From assembly GCA_016795145.1 (NCBI GenBank), contig JAEUII010000159.1, positions 1-64,000 on the forward strand: a stretch of DNA of 64,000 nt, given 5' to 3'. Made by a program: the position numbers and the translations under genes. The first letter of the stretch is position 1. The number at the start of each line of letters is the position of its first letter. Positions 55,801-64,000 of this stretch are shown piece after piece. The notes beneath the pieces were generated by a model. That model was not told the origin of the DNA. It saw only the letters and a list, made by a program, of their open reading frames with translations, and ran no database searches. This stretch comes from Planctomycetaceae bacterium (GTDB lineage: Bacteria > Planctomycetota > Planctomycetia > Planctomycetales > Planctomycetaceae).

Positions 55801-58800
55801 GAATTTTGAAAGATCCGAAAGCCGCCTCCATCGCCTCTCAGTACAAGCCAGATGAAGCAGACTGGAACCGTACCACCATTGGAGATTATGTGGACATCCG
55901 AGAGGGCGTGCGTGACGACATCGCCGCACACCTTGAGGAGCTCAAAGGGGACGAGCTGACTCAGGCGATCGCTGAAGTGCTGAGTCTCGCGCCCTCGCTG
56001 GACGATGGTGGCCGTGTTGACCTTCTGCTGAGCCTGTCGTATTCAGACGAGCTATTGCTGTCGGATCGAATCTTGATTCTGAACAGCTACCTTCTGGACA
56101 CGCTGGCCAAAAAGTGCGATTCGGATGATCTGCGTCAGAAGTTGATTCCGCAGATTGATTCACTCTGCCAGGAATACCCGGATGATGTTTCCGTCGGCGT
56201 TCTTCGAACGGCGTTGTTGCTGAGGATTGAAGACCCCCGAGGAATCGACTGTGTCAGCGATCTCGTGCGACGCGTCACACAGTCGCCCCTCCCCAAACCT
56301 GCAGCCACGCAGGTTCCTTCCCGACGTCTCCTGCAACAATCGACTTCTTATCGAGCACTCTGGCTGGTCGCACGAGTCCTGATCGAACGGGATCTCCGTC
56401 CTTCGGATTCGGAGTTTCTTGCTCGCACTGCTGTTGATGCTGCATTACTCGACACCAAATCATCCGATGCGGAAGCGATCCTGCTGGACCAGTCCAGGCT
56501 GCTGATGAAAAAGAAGCAGTTTCAAGCGGCCGAAAAGGCGCTTCTGCAGTACCTCGCAATTTATACCCCCAGACGCCGCTTTCTGGATGCCGATCTGATC
56601 GCCAATGTCGCACCACCCGAAGTTAGTGTTCCAGGTGGGGTGACGGGGGAGTTCGGGGAAGCTTCTGCGATGTCCACCGCGAATCATCCGATGCGCCTTC
56701 CACAGTTCGAGGAGGTCATGCGTATCGCGAAGATGGCGGCTGTGAATGGGATGCCCACCTTGTCTCAACGCGCGGTGCGAAGGGCGTTTGCCGCAGGCTT
56801 TCCTGTGCCGGAACAATCCAGCCAGATGAACGCCAGTCCGTGGGATGACATGGAAGTCCTCCGGCATCTTGTGGGAGCGGACAGTGAGTTCCGGGAACGA
56901 CAAAGTGCTGTTTCGAGCCTGAATGGTGTAATCGCCCATTGGCATGGCCCTTCATACGAGCCTTCGGAAGTCTCAAAGATCCTGGAATCTCTGGTGTTTC
57001 CGGCGAGTCATCCCCGTGATATTGAACTCTTCACGCAGGATGATCAATTGAAGTATGCGATTGTGGATAACCTTGGTGTTCCGCTGATTTCGTGGGCACT
57101 ACTCGCAGGGAGGGAGAATCAGCTGCGTTCTCAGATCGAAGCGCGCAAGGCCACGGACCCGGTCGCGGCGTTCGTTCTTTCTGGGCTTCTTAACCTGGCC
57201 GTGGAAAATACACCCGGGGCTCAGTCTGATCTGCTGGCGCTGAGAACAATGGTGCTCGAAGAAAAATCAACGACCGTGGTCCAGCTGGCCTGCCACGCAG
57301 CCATTCCGTCGGCAAAGCACAAAGCACTGGTGCAAACGGCCGGTGACATTCTTGAGGTGGCAGTTCAGCAATCGTGGGCCGAGCCTGACAGCAACGATGA
57401 TGAGACAGTCTTCAGTGCCTTGGGACAGCTGTACCATCGAACGAGGGCACAAACTGGCAACCTGGCTGTACTTGAGAAGCAGGTCGAAGAGCGACTGCAG
57501 CGGGACTATGACAGCGTTCAATTCTCGCTCAGACTTCACGAACGAGTGGCCAAATTCGAGCAAGCGGCGAACGAAGCAGCCCGGGTTCAAGCGCCCTCAA
57601 CAGCGATGAAGTTCCTCGGCGTAGCCTGCGATCAGTCGATGGATGCGGAGCCCCCAAAAACACAACCTGCGGTTGCGTTCGTGACGAACTATCTTCGTTC
57701 ACTCGAACCTCGGGAGCGTTACGAAAGATGGCGTGACTGGACCTTGCAAATAGACCAGCGGAAGTCGATTCGAGTCGCAGCGGAGGTTGTCCCTCGGATT
57801 CACATTCCGGATGCTCTTCTCGATTCGTACAGACAGAAGAATCGCCTGCCCGACCGTCTCCTGTTATGTAACCTGACTGAACTCGTCGACGCGGCCGCAG
57901 CCTGCGCGGCACTTGATGAATTGCAAACCGCCGTACTGAAGGCAGACCAGGAGAACGTGCAGTTCGCAAAGCACCTGCTTCTGCTAATTGAGCTGCGAAA
58001 GGGCGAATCAGGCGAAGTTAGCAGGCAAGGCGAGATTCGTAAGCAATTTGATGAGATGCTCAGACGGAATCAAAGAACAACGAAGGATGTTCAGGCGATC
58101 GCTGTGCTCGCACTCGAGTTAGTGCACGACCGTCGATTTGTCGCAGACTTGACTCAGAGAGCGGCAGCGATTGAGAACTCTGTTGCGGACATTGAAGCAC
58201 TTCAGGAACTGATCAGTCATGAATTCTCCCACGCCAATTGTCTGGCATTGGATCCGAAACGGTCCACCGTCACTTCTGTCGACTCACTGTGGAGCCCGGT
58301 CCTGTCTGAGGTCACCGTTCCCAACAGGACTCACTGGCGTCGAGCGGCCAATGTGCTTGTTGGCTTGAGTGGAAGTGAGATGGATGGACTGCTGCTTAAT
58401 CTTCCTCTTCACGGCGATTTCGAGTTTTCAATGGAAGTGCTGAACACGCACAGGAGAGCATTCGCCGGGTTTGGAGGTGTGCTGGCGAGCATCAATGAAA
58501 AGCAATTTCGTGTCCAGGATTTCTTTGGAAAAGACGCTGTGGCCGTGCCGGGAGACGTTTCCAAAAACACAGGCGTCTGGGACCGAACGTCGCTTCAGAT
58601 TAAGGACGGCATGATTCGCTATTTCCTCAACGGAGAACTGCGTTTTGAAGAGCCTGCTGTGTCCGCTGTCCCATGGCTGGTGCTTTCCAATGGCGGCACC
58701 GGTACGACGGTCGTCAGAAACCTGGAAGTCCAGGGGACGCCGCAGGTTCTTCCGGAAGTCAACCTGATCGATCAGGATCGACTTGATGGATGGAGTTGTT

Positions 58801-61800
58801 CTGTCTTCGGAGAAGCTCGACCAACACCCAGACTGGCTTCTGCTTTGGATTCTACGAACGGACGGCAGATTGTCCCGGAGCCTTTTGGCTGGCCCGTCTG
58901 GCACATCGATCAAGGTATCCTGATCGGAGATGCTCGGCCGCATGTTCCACCTGGTGAACAAAGCTGGCTCTCCCATTGCCGAGCTCTGCGGACAGGCGAT
59001 CGACTTTCATACGAGTTCTTCTACCAGCCAGGTGGAATGGTGGCTCATCCTTCGATCGGGCAAAGGGCTGTTCTTCTGTCCCCGGAGGGCGTGAAGTCAC
59101 ACTGGATTCTCCCACCAGGCTTTGAACAGGAACTAATGGCACTTCCGTCAGACAATCAGTTCGAAGAACCAGAGTTCGTTGTGGCTCAGGGACCTCTGGC
59201 CCTCAAACCCGACGACTGGAATCAGGTCGAACTGCATTACGATGTGAATCTGATTCACGTCTGGCTGAATGGTGAAGTCGTGTTCCGTCTGCCAGTAACG
59301 GAACAAACGGATCTTCGGCCGGGCATCTTCCGTTACAAACGGCAGGGGACTCGCGTTCGAAATCTTGTGCTGAAAGGTGATTGGCCGAAGACGTGGGACA
59401 ATTCGTTTGTCACGAACCTCACTGCTGGTCTGCCTGCCTCCTCTGCAGACGATTCCAAAGCGATCGCTGCATTGCTCCCTCGGACCTTTCTTGCGGATTC
59501 CGTTTCTGAAGTGCTCTCGCAAGGTGCCACTCCGGAATCTCCGCAACAGTCCTTTGAACGACTGAGAGCCTGGGTACTGCCGAATGAACAGCATGAGGAC
59601 TTCCGACTGCTCTATCAGAATCAGGGGCCATCCAAAATCCTGTCGCCCGCGATGGAACTTGTGGCCCTTGCGTCCAAAACGGACGGACTGAATGCCCTTG
59701 AGCAGGACGTGCGAAAGATCGAGTGCAAAACCGGGGTTAGTCGCCGGTCAAAGACAAGCCTTCTGGCCTTGATCGCGATCGCCAGGCAAGACTGGCCCGG
59801 CGCGAAGCAGTTGTGTGCGGAACTGTCGGCAGACCTCAATCACAACATCCCGGAACTCGTGCTTCTGGACACGGAAGCTCCCGAGTATCTCGTTGCATGG
59901 GAGGCCTCTTCTCATGCAGAGTTACGGATGGAAGCCAGGGAACTGTGGTATTGGTTGCAGAAATTGGATGACGAGAGCATTGCCAGCCCGCTGTATTCCA
60001 TTCGGGACTTGCAAGCGCGTCAGGAAAGACTTTTTCGCCACCATGTCGGTACCTCACCGCCAGAGCACTTGACCCAGTGGCAAGCAGCAGCCTGGCCCCT
60101 GGCGAGTTCCTGGGAGTTCAGCTCCACGACGGAGGACTGGGATTTTGTGAAGGGAGAAGCGAGATTTCAGAATGCCAGGAGACACAGTTTCCTGTTCTTC
60201 CAGTCCCCGCTTGAAGGTCAGTTTGAGGTTCATTTCCGTCAGCGAATACGAAGTGAATTGGCACTTGTCTGGGGTGACACGTCAACGCTTCCCCGGCGTG
60301 AACTCATCGAGCATCTGGCAAATGAGACAGCACAGAATTCGGCTTCGGAAGATGAAGTACCGATCGGTGCCGCAGCAGCCGCCAGGGCCGCGGATCGATT
60401 GGCGGATGTCCGCCTCATCGTCAACGAAAAACAGATATCGATCTTCGTCGACGGAAAGAAAATCCATTCCGATGAATCTCGTCGCCCCTGCGATCCCTGG
60501 CTGATCCTTCACGGGAAAAACAAGGCGATCATCGAGGACGTTAGGATCATTGGCACACCTCGAATTCCGGTAGAACTCGATTTGCTTGCGTCTGCTCACC
60601 TTAATTGCTGGCAAACGAGATCACACAATGTAGACCGAGGCGATGACAACAAAGGGAGAACAAGCGACTGGCGCAGATCCGGAGACGAACTTGTCGTCGC
60701 CCGCTCGGAACCGGACGAAGCGGCCGTCGATCCTTTGATGTACATTCGTCCGATGCTGGAAGATGGTGAGCTCGAGTATGAAGTGTTCTGGGAACCGGGC
60801 CGACTGGAGTGTTCGCCGGCGATCGGAAAGACAGCCATTCTTCTCACGGCAAACGGACCAAAACTGCAGAAAATTCTGGATCAGAGCGATAGTGCTCATC
60901 TGGTGGCCATCGACAATCCTGATCAGATCCTCTCCGCCGTCAGTTCCATCTCTTTCAGGAATGATGACTGGAACAAAGTGCGCCTGACTCTTCAGAAAGA
61001 TGTCGCGACGGTCTTTGTAAATGACGTCCAGGTTGTGTCGCTGAAAGTACCCGAATCCCCGTCGGAGCGTCACTTTCGATTTGTTCGGCTAGCCACAGAG
61101 ACCGGCAGTCGACTCCGACAGATCATATACCGAGGGCAATGGCCAACAGAGCTGCCTCCGGTCAAGGACCAGCAATTGAGTCTTCCGCCAGACTCGCTCT
61201 CCGCTCCGCAGGAGAGTCAGGACTGGACCATGGAAGAACTGGATCTTCGGTTACCGCAGGATTCGGTAAAGCCATCGAGCATTCAGCTTCAAATTCTGCC
61301 TGAAGCCGTTGTCCCTTCAGAGACCGGTCTTGTCGTCAACACCATCAACACGGTTGGACAACCGACAGCACCGATTCGAATTCTGTTTCCGCCGAAGGAC
61401 AACTTCATAGCGACGGTCGGCTTCCAGGATTTAGAGGCGACGGCAAGCGACGCAGCTGCTTCAGCGGGCTTTGAATTCAGCCTCACGTCGGCCAGTCTGC
61501 CAGGAGAATCCATCGTGCTGGCTCTGGAACGACAATCCGACGGGCCCCGTTTTGTTTCATCGTGGCCGCGCTGGAACCGTCCGTCCGACAACGGGTCTGT
61601 CAGCGAGGAACGATTCAGTCTTCCCGCGAGTTCGAACGCAGGACGCCTGCGTTTCATTCGACGGGGAACTCAACTTTTCGTCATGTACTCCGAGGCCGGA
61701 AGTGAGAGCTTCCGTCTGATGAACTCGTACTTTGTCGGTGACAGACCATTCGAGACGCTGGAAGTCACTGGACACGCAGCAGCATCAGCACCAGCATCAG

Positions 61801-61871
61801 CACCTGAGGCCGCAAAGAACAAATGCTCAATTATGCTCAACCGATTTGAACTCCAGGCTCCGAAACGCTGA
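49860..61871 (+). CDS. Giant exported TPR / jelly-roll protein B (4003 aa)
   Basis: This is a tandem paralogue of protein A, starting 91 bases after it, with AAGGAAG about 8 bases before ATG 49860. The N-terminus has a signal-like hydrophobic stretch (about 8-21), then the same GTALDRVYGHHVE motif and a collinear TPR region; by eye the first 300 residues are about half identical to A. The beta-sandwich pairs lie at about 2810-2990 with 3010-3180, and 3417-3580 with 3580-3767. The shared helical block contains AWVLPNEQHEDFRL (HGWVLPNEEHDDYRL in A). B has an extra C-terminal domain of about 220 residues (3780-4003) that looks like a fifth jelly roll, plus a low-complexity AASAPASAPEAA patch. 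Its function is unknown; the duplication argues for distinct but related clients or binding targets. Confidence 0.85.
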   Translation: MDKFRLRSICALSGLIGSLIAAENVGLTSSVAECHAAMPDEADETAVEQAKVLSRFMSVLEKTPRRGTALDRVYGHHVENGTLKSFLAELRAKLEKTPQDAASWMLLGLLESQRGQDAAAAEAFAKAEPLRPADPLVSFYLAQSQIRIGLNQEAIAALERAIERKPQRSDAVEIFQQLGRLYQRSQKLAEATRVWQRLEEIYPDDVRVLEQIATSLQEEGDLSEAITRFQRVAELTSDDYQKTNSLIQVAALQIQSGQKEQGLAGFEQLLSTLDPDSWLAAQVRERIENVYLDNGDQDGLVKYYEDWIQQHPEDLLAMSRLAQFLNSCARTAEAIVWQEKIIQRAPSRVDFRQQLIDLYLTQGQAALALKQYELLHEQAPQDAEILRSWGQVALKDPSKSAEERQKEAARIWNLIVAAKATDPLTAAQTAELFQQAQMFSQARALYEKAVSLAPDDPQYREYLGEFLHLQKQPAEALRVWREIAAGPRRTAESLASVARLCSKFGYRAEAADLISEACELSTDDFALRLTAAEYLSAVQNFDKSLALLIDAGRLAETEEERDVVIRNRLDVLGESGKLQAETAALAARIAALAEATEQDWILLARYYEATEAIDEATAAADRALRINERSVPALTLAARLREAAGDYAKSAEYSRQLAITDRRSATTHLKNVATLEAALGNVQQAILAAEAMVESAPGSTSSYDFLADICFRFGQNDRGMKALREAVRISGDDPEMTIKLATVLSQQLQTEEAVEVYWRAFEKFESIDDRTSLIDKLVPLYQELNQVDSLLGRLERARSDERQRRSMTICLAQAWQSLGDLGLARTELEKLLVQESRDTRLLKQLATVCRDMEDLGAAIRYQQQLVAIADGEETEIPLALMLRDQGNSEQANEILQRLALRQADPVERLRAVDHLLKAGAFENALRILEPWLSREPENWELIFRDGLARSGLGQDETAQARFQSLLAIDLPLTTRGAIFEKEMKGRVSGAGQGSETTMPNIASGISAIDAYQMTTRLQDLTGIDDDYVSWPDAVLSPRTFAEARILSFIFNRQREVTPPNPAAGTFPQTGAYGDSTQSTTGLSTEQFDKFCVQLIEPETDSVSRMIRLARQNDPSAGLLALLSLIPRNGSTIWDVELASPDRKLSEDELTIIVEAHNRFLRSGEDIVYTRLAPFLSHRPNGDFLAIEGFRGVVFSPGVRVFTGFVISELRLAGQIGESEKLLNEVLAASRTADDFAGNMYLLVELKKFDRVPAEYSRWLEAARKEFAQTIPIGNSPVKATSDQRFRATIALNRWIASLAQQNQNDQILSVLSDYLNLVQSPGFKADGFDRRLQRILPQIFVGQKQFSVQLDNFPGSTDVPAASNLVLAQAYRSLLLNDAEDLLVRALSDRIRNANGDAKFAEQLCLAQVFNWMGDTESMFELLTAAATSRSSGAEAAFQLAELHLLQGNFDEALTWLDRVSPANQQALLRRECAVLVLAKRLGDYRRASTAVEKLLGLRLDPEREQYLIEAARSLGMKEAVSALMRRRERATGNQPDALEERMTLDVQHGDHENAERLARRILQLTQSRRMTGTLFRQNRNHRGSPSRQAALLVLKEGGDLEEMVASLVKRLEQSPDSVQLWDQLIEMATFSGTPEPVLKFLEAATKQRPENVNLRLAYIRLLENSERGDEAFQHYEYLLKQSINALSFFDLDHVYNRFRGAGKLDMLVDSVLAAESGDFADPAIQYEIARRIFAWDSDQSLGKKLLDNIVQRNSTFVRRWKMGNDIFWKSDLYFSKSLLRLMPNQQRILEDPWCGLNLAEKEWNLSHALYFATTTERANEFRTLLERQLSETPEWNGGVAILALLNLSTDQRPSAIETLREYAADADRLQDMPADVCWRLGTALDATRESQALATRFVESAIRKEWLLDGRISQSAEQHFRTLAESGRTEEAKSLVLPILDTHRSDAESPEWVRVNNVLTAAELFGASGLRSDTIRLLTRILKDPKAASIASQYKPDEADWNRTTIGDYVDIREGVRDDIAAHLEELKGDELTQAIAEVLSLAPSLDDGGRVDLLLSLSYSDELLLSDRILILNSYLLDTLAKKCDSDDLRQKLIPQIDSLCQEYPDDVSVGVLRTALLLRIEDPRGIDCVSDLVRRVTQSPLPKPAATQVPSRRLLQQSTSYRALWLVARVLIERDLRPSDSEFLARTAVDAALLDTKSSDAEAILLDQSRLLMKKKQFQAAEKALLQYLAIYTPRRRFLDADLIANVAPPEVSVPGGVTGEFGEASAMSTANHPMRLPQFEEVMRIAKMAAVNGMPTLSQRAVRRAFAAGFPVPEQSSQMNASPWDDMEVLRHLVGADSEFRERQSAVSSLNGVIAHWHGPSYEPSEVSKILESLVFPASHPRDIELFTQDDQLKYAIVDNLGVPLISWALLAGRENQLRSQIEARKATDPVAAFVLSGLLNLAVENTPGAQSDLLALRTMVLEEKSTTVVQLACHAAIPSAKHKALVQTAGDILEVAVQQSWAEPDSNDDETVFSALGQLYHRTRAQTGNLAVLEKQVEERLQRDYDSVQFSLRLHERVAKFEQAANEAARVQAPSTAMKFLGVACDQSMDAEPPKTQPAVAFVTNYLRSLEPRERYERWRDWTLQIDQRKSIRVAAEVVPRIHIPDALLDSYRQKNRLPDRLLLCNLTELVDAAAACAALDELQTAVLKADQENVQFAKHLLLLIELRKGESGEVSRQGEIRKQFDEMLRRNQRTTKDVQAIAVLALELVHDRRFVADLTQRAAAIENSVADIEALQELISHEFSHANCLALDPKRSTVTSVDSLWSPVLSEVTVPNRTHWRRAANVLVGLSGSEMDGLLLNLPLHGDFEFSMEVLNTHRRAFAGFGGVLASINEKQFRVQDFFGKDAVAVPGDVSKNTGVWDRTSLQIKDGMIRYFLNGELRFEEPAVSAVPWLVLSNGGTGTTVVRNLEVQGTPQVLPEVNLIDQDRLDGWSCSVFGEARPTPRLASALDSTNGRQIVPEPFGWPVWHIDQGILIGDARPHVPPGEQSWLSHCRALRTGDRLSYEFFYQPGGMVAHPSIGQRAVLLSPEGVKSHWILPPGFEQELMALPSDNQFEEPEFVVAQGPLALKPDDWNQVELHYDVNLIHVWLNGEVVFRLPVTEQTDLRPGIFRYKRQGTRVRNLVLKGDWPKTWDNSFVTNLTAGLPASSADDSKAIAALLPRTFLADSVSEVLSQGATPESPQQSFERLRAWVLPNEQHEDFRLLYQNQGPSKILSPAMELVALASKTDGLNALEQDVRKIECKTGVSRRSKTSLLALIAIARQDWPGAKQLCAELSADLNHNIPELVLLDTEAPEYLVAWEASSHAELRMEARELWYWLQKLDDESIASPLYSIRDLQARQERLFRHHVGTSPPEHLTQWQAAAWPLASSWEFSSTTEDWDFVKGEARFQNARRHSFLFFQSPLEGQFEVHFRQRIRSELALVWGDTSTLPRRELIEHLANETAQNSASEDEVPIGAAAAARAADRLADVRLIVNEKQISIFVDGKKIHSDESRRPCDPWLILHGKNKAIIEDVRIIGTPRIPVELDLLASAHLNCWQTRSHNVDRGDDNKGRTSDWRRSGDELVVARSEPDEAAVDPLMYIRPMLEDGELEYEVFWEPGRLECSPAIGKTAILLTANGPKLQKILDQSDSAHLVAIDNPDQILSAVSSISFRNDDWNKVRLTLQKDVATVFVNDVQVVSLKVPESPSERHFRFVRLATETGSRLRQIIYRGQWPTELPPVKDQQLSLPPDSLSAPQESQDWTMEELDLRLPQDSVKPSSIQLQILPEAVVPSETGLVVNTINTVGQPTAPIRILFPPKDNFIATVGFQDLEATASDAAASAGFEFSLTSASLPGESIVLALERQSDGPRFVSSWPRWNRPSDNGSVSEERFSLPASSNAGRLRFIRRGTQLFVMYSEAGSESFRLMNSYFVGDRPFETLEVTGHAAASAPASAPEAAKNKCSIMLNRFELQAPKR

Positions 61872-61911
61872 GCAGCAGAATCATGGAAGATCCATTCGGA
61901 GATCCTGGTCG

Positions 61912-62955
61912 ATGACTCAGCGAAAACGGACATTCCTGATCTTGCTGGTGACAGCGTCTGCCTTTCTGGTCATCTCGCTGCTGGACAGACAGATGTGGCC
62001 GCATCGGTTTGCGCTGGGGATCCCGTTTGTTCTGGCCGTCGTTTGCGTTGCTGTGGGCGTGATTGAACTGAATGGCGGTGAGTTAAAGCGGCGATTGTGT
62101 TCCGGGGTTTCAACTCCATCCACATCGCCGATTTGGTTCGGATGCGCGACGCTTGCGTGGAATCTCACCACGCTCTTCATTGAATCGTCTTACAGCCGCA
62201 CTGGCATTTTTCTGCTGTCGACGGTCATGTGCCTCCTGACTGGTTTTGCATTGACGGTGTCAGGGTATCAGTGGTTGTCGAATGGCCCGGTGTTTCAGCC
62301 GCATGAACCAGAAGACTCCAGGAACCACGCTGCACTGACCAGCAAGTGGTCACGCGCAAACGCAGTTGGACTAATTGCCTGTGTGATGGCCGTTTCTGCG
62401 ATCCTGCAGTTGGCGATTGCGTTGCCGAGGATTGCTGCGAGCCAGAGACGCGACTGGGACGCACAGTTCTTTATTAGTGACCTCGGCCAGGGACCGCGAG
62501 GCGATGAGTTTACAATGGCGATGTCATGGTTCGGGCTGATGATGTTTGCGTTCTTTCTGAACTTCCTGGCCCACCATCAGCAGTTCCCATCCGCTTCAAT
62601 TCGAATGGCATTCTTTGGAAGCATGGCGGTGGCGGGCATCATCGGTGTCGGACTCTGGGATCTTCGTTCGCCTGTGCATTATGTCGCCGTCGCAGTCTGG
62701 GGAATCGCGGCTATTGTGGCGGCCAGCAGTTCGGTTCCGACTTCTCAGGGGCTCCGGTCGCTGTTTATCTGCAAGTGGCTCGCCCGACTGGCATCTCTCA
62801 CCTATGGATCGCTGATGATCGGGCTGCTTTGGATCCCGGAGTTTCGGGCGCCATGCATCGTTGCTCAGAGGATCGCCGTTGGAGTCTTGCTGCTTTGGTT
62901 TGGGCGTGTCTGGTTCATTGTCTTCGCCGGTTCTCTTCCGCAGCGAGCCCAGTAA
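61912..62955 (+). CDS. Polytopic membrane protein of unknown function
   Basis: The protein is 347 aa from ATG 61912, with GGAG at 61899-61902; the longer frame to 61732 overlaps giant gene B and is rejected. About ten hydrophobic segments are evident (for example TFLILLVTASAFLVISLL, FALGIPFVLAVVCVAVGVIEL and IAVGVLLLWFGRVWFIVFAG), with one short polar domain after the fifth (RDWDAQFFISDLGQGPRGDE). I do not recognise a family. It follows giant gene B by 40 bases and may be co-transcribed, so it could serve the giant proteins or be independent. It converges on the LRR gene. Confidence 0.75.
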   Translation: MTQRKRTFLILLVTASAFLVISLLDRQMWPHRFALGIPFVLAVVCVAVGVIELNGGELKRRLCSGVSTPSTSPIWFGCATLAWNLTTLFIESSYSRTGIFLLSTVMCLLTGFALTVSGYQWLSNGPVFQPHEPEDSRNHAALTSKWSRANAVGLIACVMAVSAILQLAIALPRIAASQRRDWDAQFFISDLGQGPRGDEFTMAMSWFGLMMFAFFLNFLAHHQQFPSASIRMAFFGSMAVAGIIGVGLWDLRSPVHYVAVAVWGIAAIVAASSSVPTSQGLRSLFICKWLARLASLTYGSLMIGLLWIPEFRAPCIVAQRIAVGVLLLWFGRVWFIVFAGSLPQRAQ

Positions 62956-62974
62956 CGGACTTTCGCTGGTCACA

Positions 62975-64000
62975 TCATGGGAACACTGTGACTGACTTCC
63001 TGTTGCGAAACATTTGTTCGGCTTCTTCTTTGGTCCAGTCCAATGTGTCATTCCAGTAGAGCATTATTGTGCTGAGATTCGGGATCTGCAGCAGTTGTTC
63101 AAGTCCCGCTCGACGGATGTGGGAACTTGCGGTCAGTGTATGGAGTTGTGACATTCTGCTGATCAACGAAATCGCATCGTCCTGAAGTGGCGTGTTACTG
63201 ATGTCGAGCACTTTCAGGGATGGCAGGTCCGGAAGTTCGGTGAGCAGATCTGACTGGATCTCCGCTGCCCAGAACGAACAGTTTCGCAGCTTGGGCAGTT
63301 GCGACAGGTGCAGAACTCTGGCAGTCGAATGCTCCTGGATCGTGAGTTGTTCAAGCTGCGGAAGATTCGAGAGACGAACCACATCGAGCCTCGTGAAACC
63401 GGAAAACACATTGGTCACGCGAGGGCAGTCTTCGACCAAAAAAGTCTGAACTGTTGATTCTGAAAGGTCCGTGAGTCGCAGTTGAGAGCACTGATGAATA
63501 CGAAGCTGATCCAGGGTACTAAGAGAAACGCTGAGCGTGTCCAGTGAATCAGAGCGGGAAAGTTCCAGCTCCTTAATGTTGCAGTCCCTGAAGGACAACC
63601 GCTTCAGCCGAACCCGTGCTTTCCATGCAACTCGTTCGCTGAGTCGGAGTCGCCGAAACTGCAGATTCTCCAGTCTTCCAGAGTTCACGGCGGCCTGCAC
63701 GGACTGCTGTGTCAGATTCTGGCCGCCACAATCCAGAGACCTCAGCCGTCTGGCTGTCAGGATCGATTGAAGCTGCCTGTCGGTGAGATCTGCTTCCTCA
63801 AGGATCAAGCCTTCCAGTTTGGGCAGGCGACCAAGCTCTTCAGACAGCGTGTCGCTTATTGCCGCAACCGGCAGATGAAGCCATGTGAGGGACGTCAGAG
63901 TCCTGAGTCCGCCCGCAAATTCCGTGCATGCTTCAGGGCTGTGGACATGCAATGTCAGTCGTGACAGATCAGTCAGGCCGTAAAGATCCGTTGATTCCAG
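62975..64000 (-). CDS. Leucine-rich-repeat protein (5' partial)
   Basis: The frame is open to the right edge; the TTG at 63950-63952 is internal, and upstream codons continue the repeat (LTDLSRLTLHV). About 340 residues are visible. Repeats of about 22-26 residues with L-x-x-L-x-L patterns (LPKLEGLILEEADLTD, RLRSLDCGGQNLT, LPSLKVLDISNTPLQDD) mark an LRR solenoid of the loose kind common in planctomycetes. The visible C-terminus ends in SVTVFP without membrane anchors, and any signal peptide lies outside the window. Nineteen bases separate its stop from the convergent membrane-protein gene. Its role is unknown, probably protein binding. Confidence 0.8.
   Translation of the reverse strand: MESTDLYGLTDLSRLTLHVHSPEACTEFAGGLRTLTSLTWLHLPVAAISDTLSEELGRLPKLEGLILEEADLTDRQLQSILTARRLRSLDCGGQNLTQQSVQAAVNSGRLENLQFRRLRLSERVAWKARVRLKRLSFRDCNIKELELSRSDSLDTLSVSLSTLDQLRIHQCSQLRLTDLSESTVQTFLVEDCPRVTNVFSGFTRLDVVRLSNLPQLEQLTIQEHSTARVLHLSQLPKLRNCSFWAAEIQSDLLTELPDLPSLKVLDISNTPLQDDAISLISRMSQLHTLTASSHIRRAGLEQLLQIPNLSTIMLYWNDTLDWTKEEAEQMFRNRKSVTVFP

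Noticed and set aside
53091-55931. Long - strand frames (205, 204 and 246 codons) inside giant gene B
   Set aside because: Same reasoning: antisense shadows of a continuous conserved frame.
61732-61911. Longer N-terminus for the membrane-protein gene
   Set aside because: It overlaps the end of giant gene B and encodes a Gln/His/Arg-rich shadow; ATG 61912 has GGAG upstream.
62969-62992. 6-bp inverted repeat GTCACA/TGTGAC between convergent genes
   Set aside because: Short stem with a 12-base loop and no U-tract; not enough for a terminator call.
1-64000. tRNA/rRNA genes, CRISPR arrays, insertion sequences, phage genes
   Set aside because: I looked for cloverleaf-like and spaced repeats and for transposase or integrase motifs and found none; the window is almost all coding.

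Overview
The window is about 64 kb of a planctomycete chromosome (phylum Planctomycetota, probably order Planctomycetales; inferred, not proven). The signs are very large planctomycete-style proteins, Gly-rich EF-hand proteins, an octaheme cytochrome with a coiled coil, and a T2SS-like cluster with a barrel-less secretin-like protein. It is densely coding. Genes are open at both edges: the octaheme cytochrome runs off the left edge and a leucine-rich-repeat gene runs off the right edge. I see no tRNA, rRNA, CRISPR array, transposase or insertion sequence.

Left (1-12.3 kb, + strand): a respiratory gene cluster. An octaheme c-type cytochrome, a type-1-copper lipoprotein and a diheme cytochrome c lipoprotein precede a complete aa3-type oxidase set: cox2, cox1 (A2-type active-site motif), ctaA, ctaB (heme A synthesis), cox3 with a large insertion, and cox4. 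The first three products probably carry electrons from a bc-like complex, whose genes would lie upstream, to the CuA site of subunit II. A hairpin at the end of the cluster lies inside the 3' end of the convergent bpt gene.

12.3-15 kb: bpt (N-end-rule leucyltransferase, -), trpD (tryptophan synthesis, +) and a CBM9/DOMON-like protein (+).

15-26 kb (- strand): a type II secretion/pseudopilus operon in the order secretin-like, gspE, gspF, gspG, gspH, gspI, gspJ, gspK. The genes for gspH to gspK overlap by 4 bp each. A strong intrinsic terminator lies between gspG and gspH, and a perfect palindrome lies just upstream of the first gene. The secretin-like protein has many N-type ring modules but no recognisable outer-membrane barrel.

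26-30.7 kb (+): a Gly-rich four-EF-hand exported protein, a small unknown protein, a LolA-like lipoprotein and an AGE-family epimerase.

30.7-37.6 kb (-): a MoxR ATPase, DUF58, BatA-type VWA and dual-VWA operon. It is divergent from two enormous tandem paralogous genes at 37.9-61.9 kb (3968 and 4003 aa). These encode exported TPR-solenoid proteins ending in repeated jelly-roll (LamG/DUF1583-like) modules, and they are the most striking feature of the window. The right end has a polytopic membrane protein and the LRR protein.
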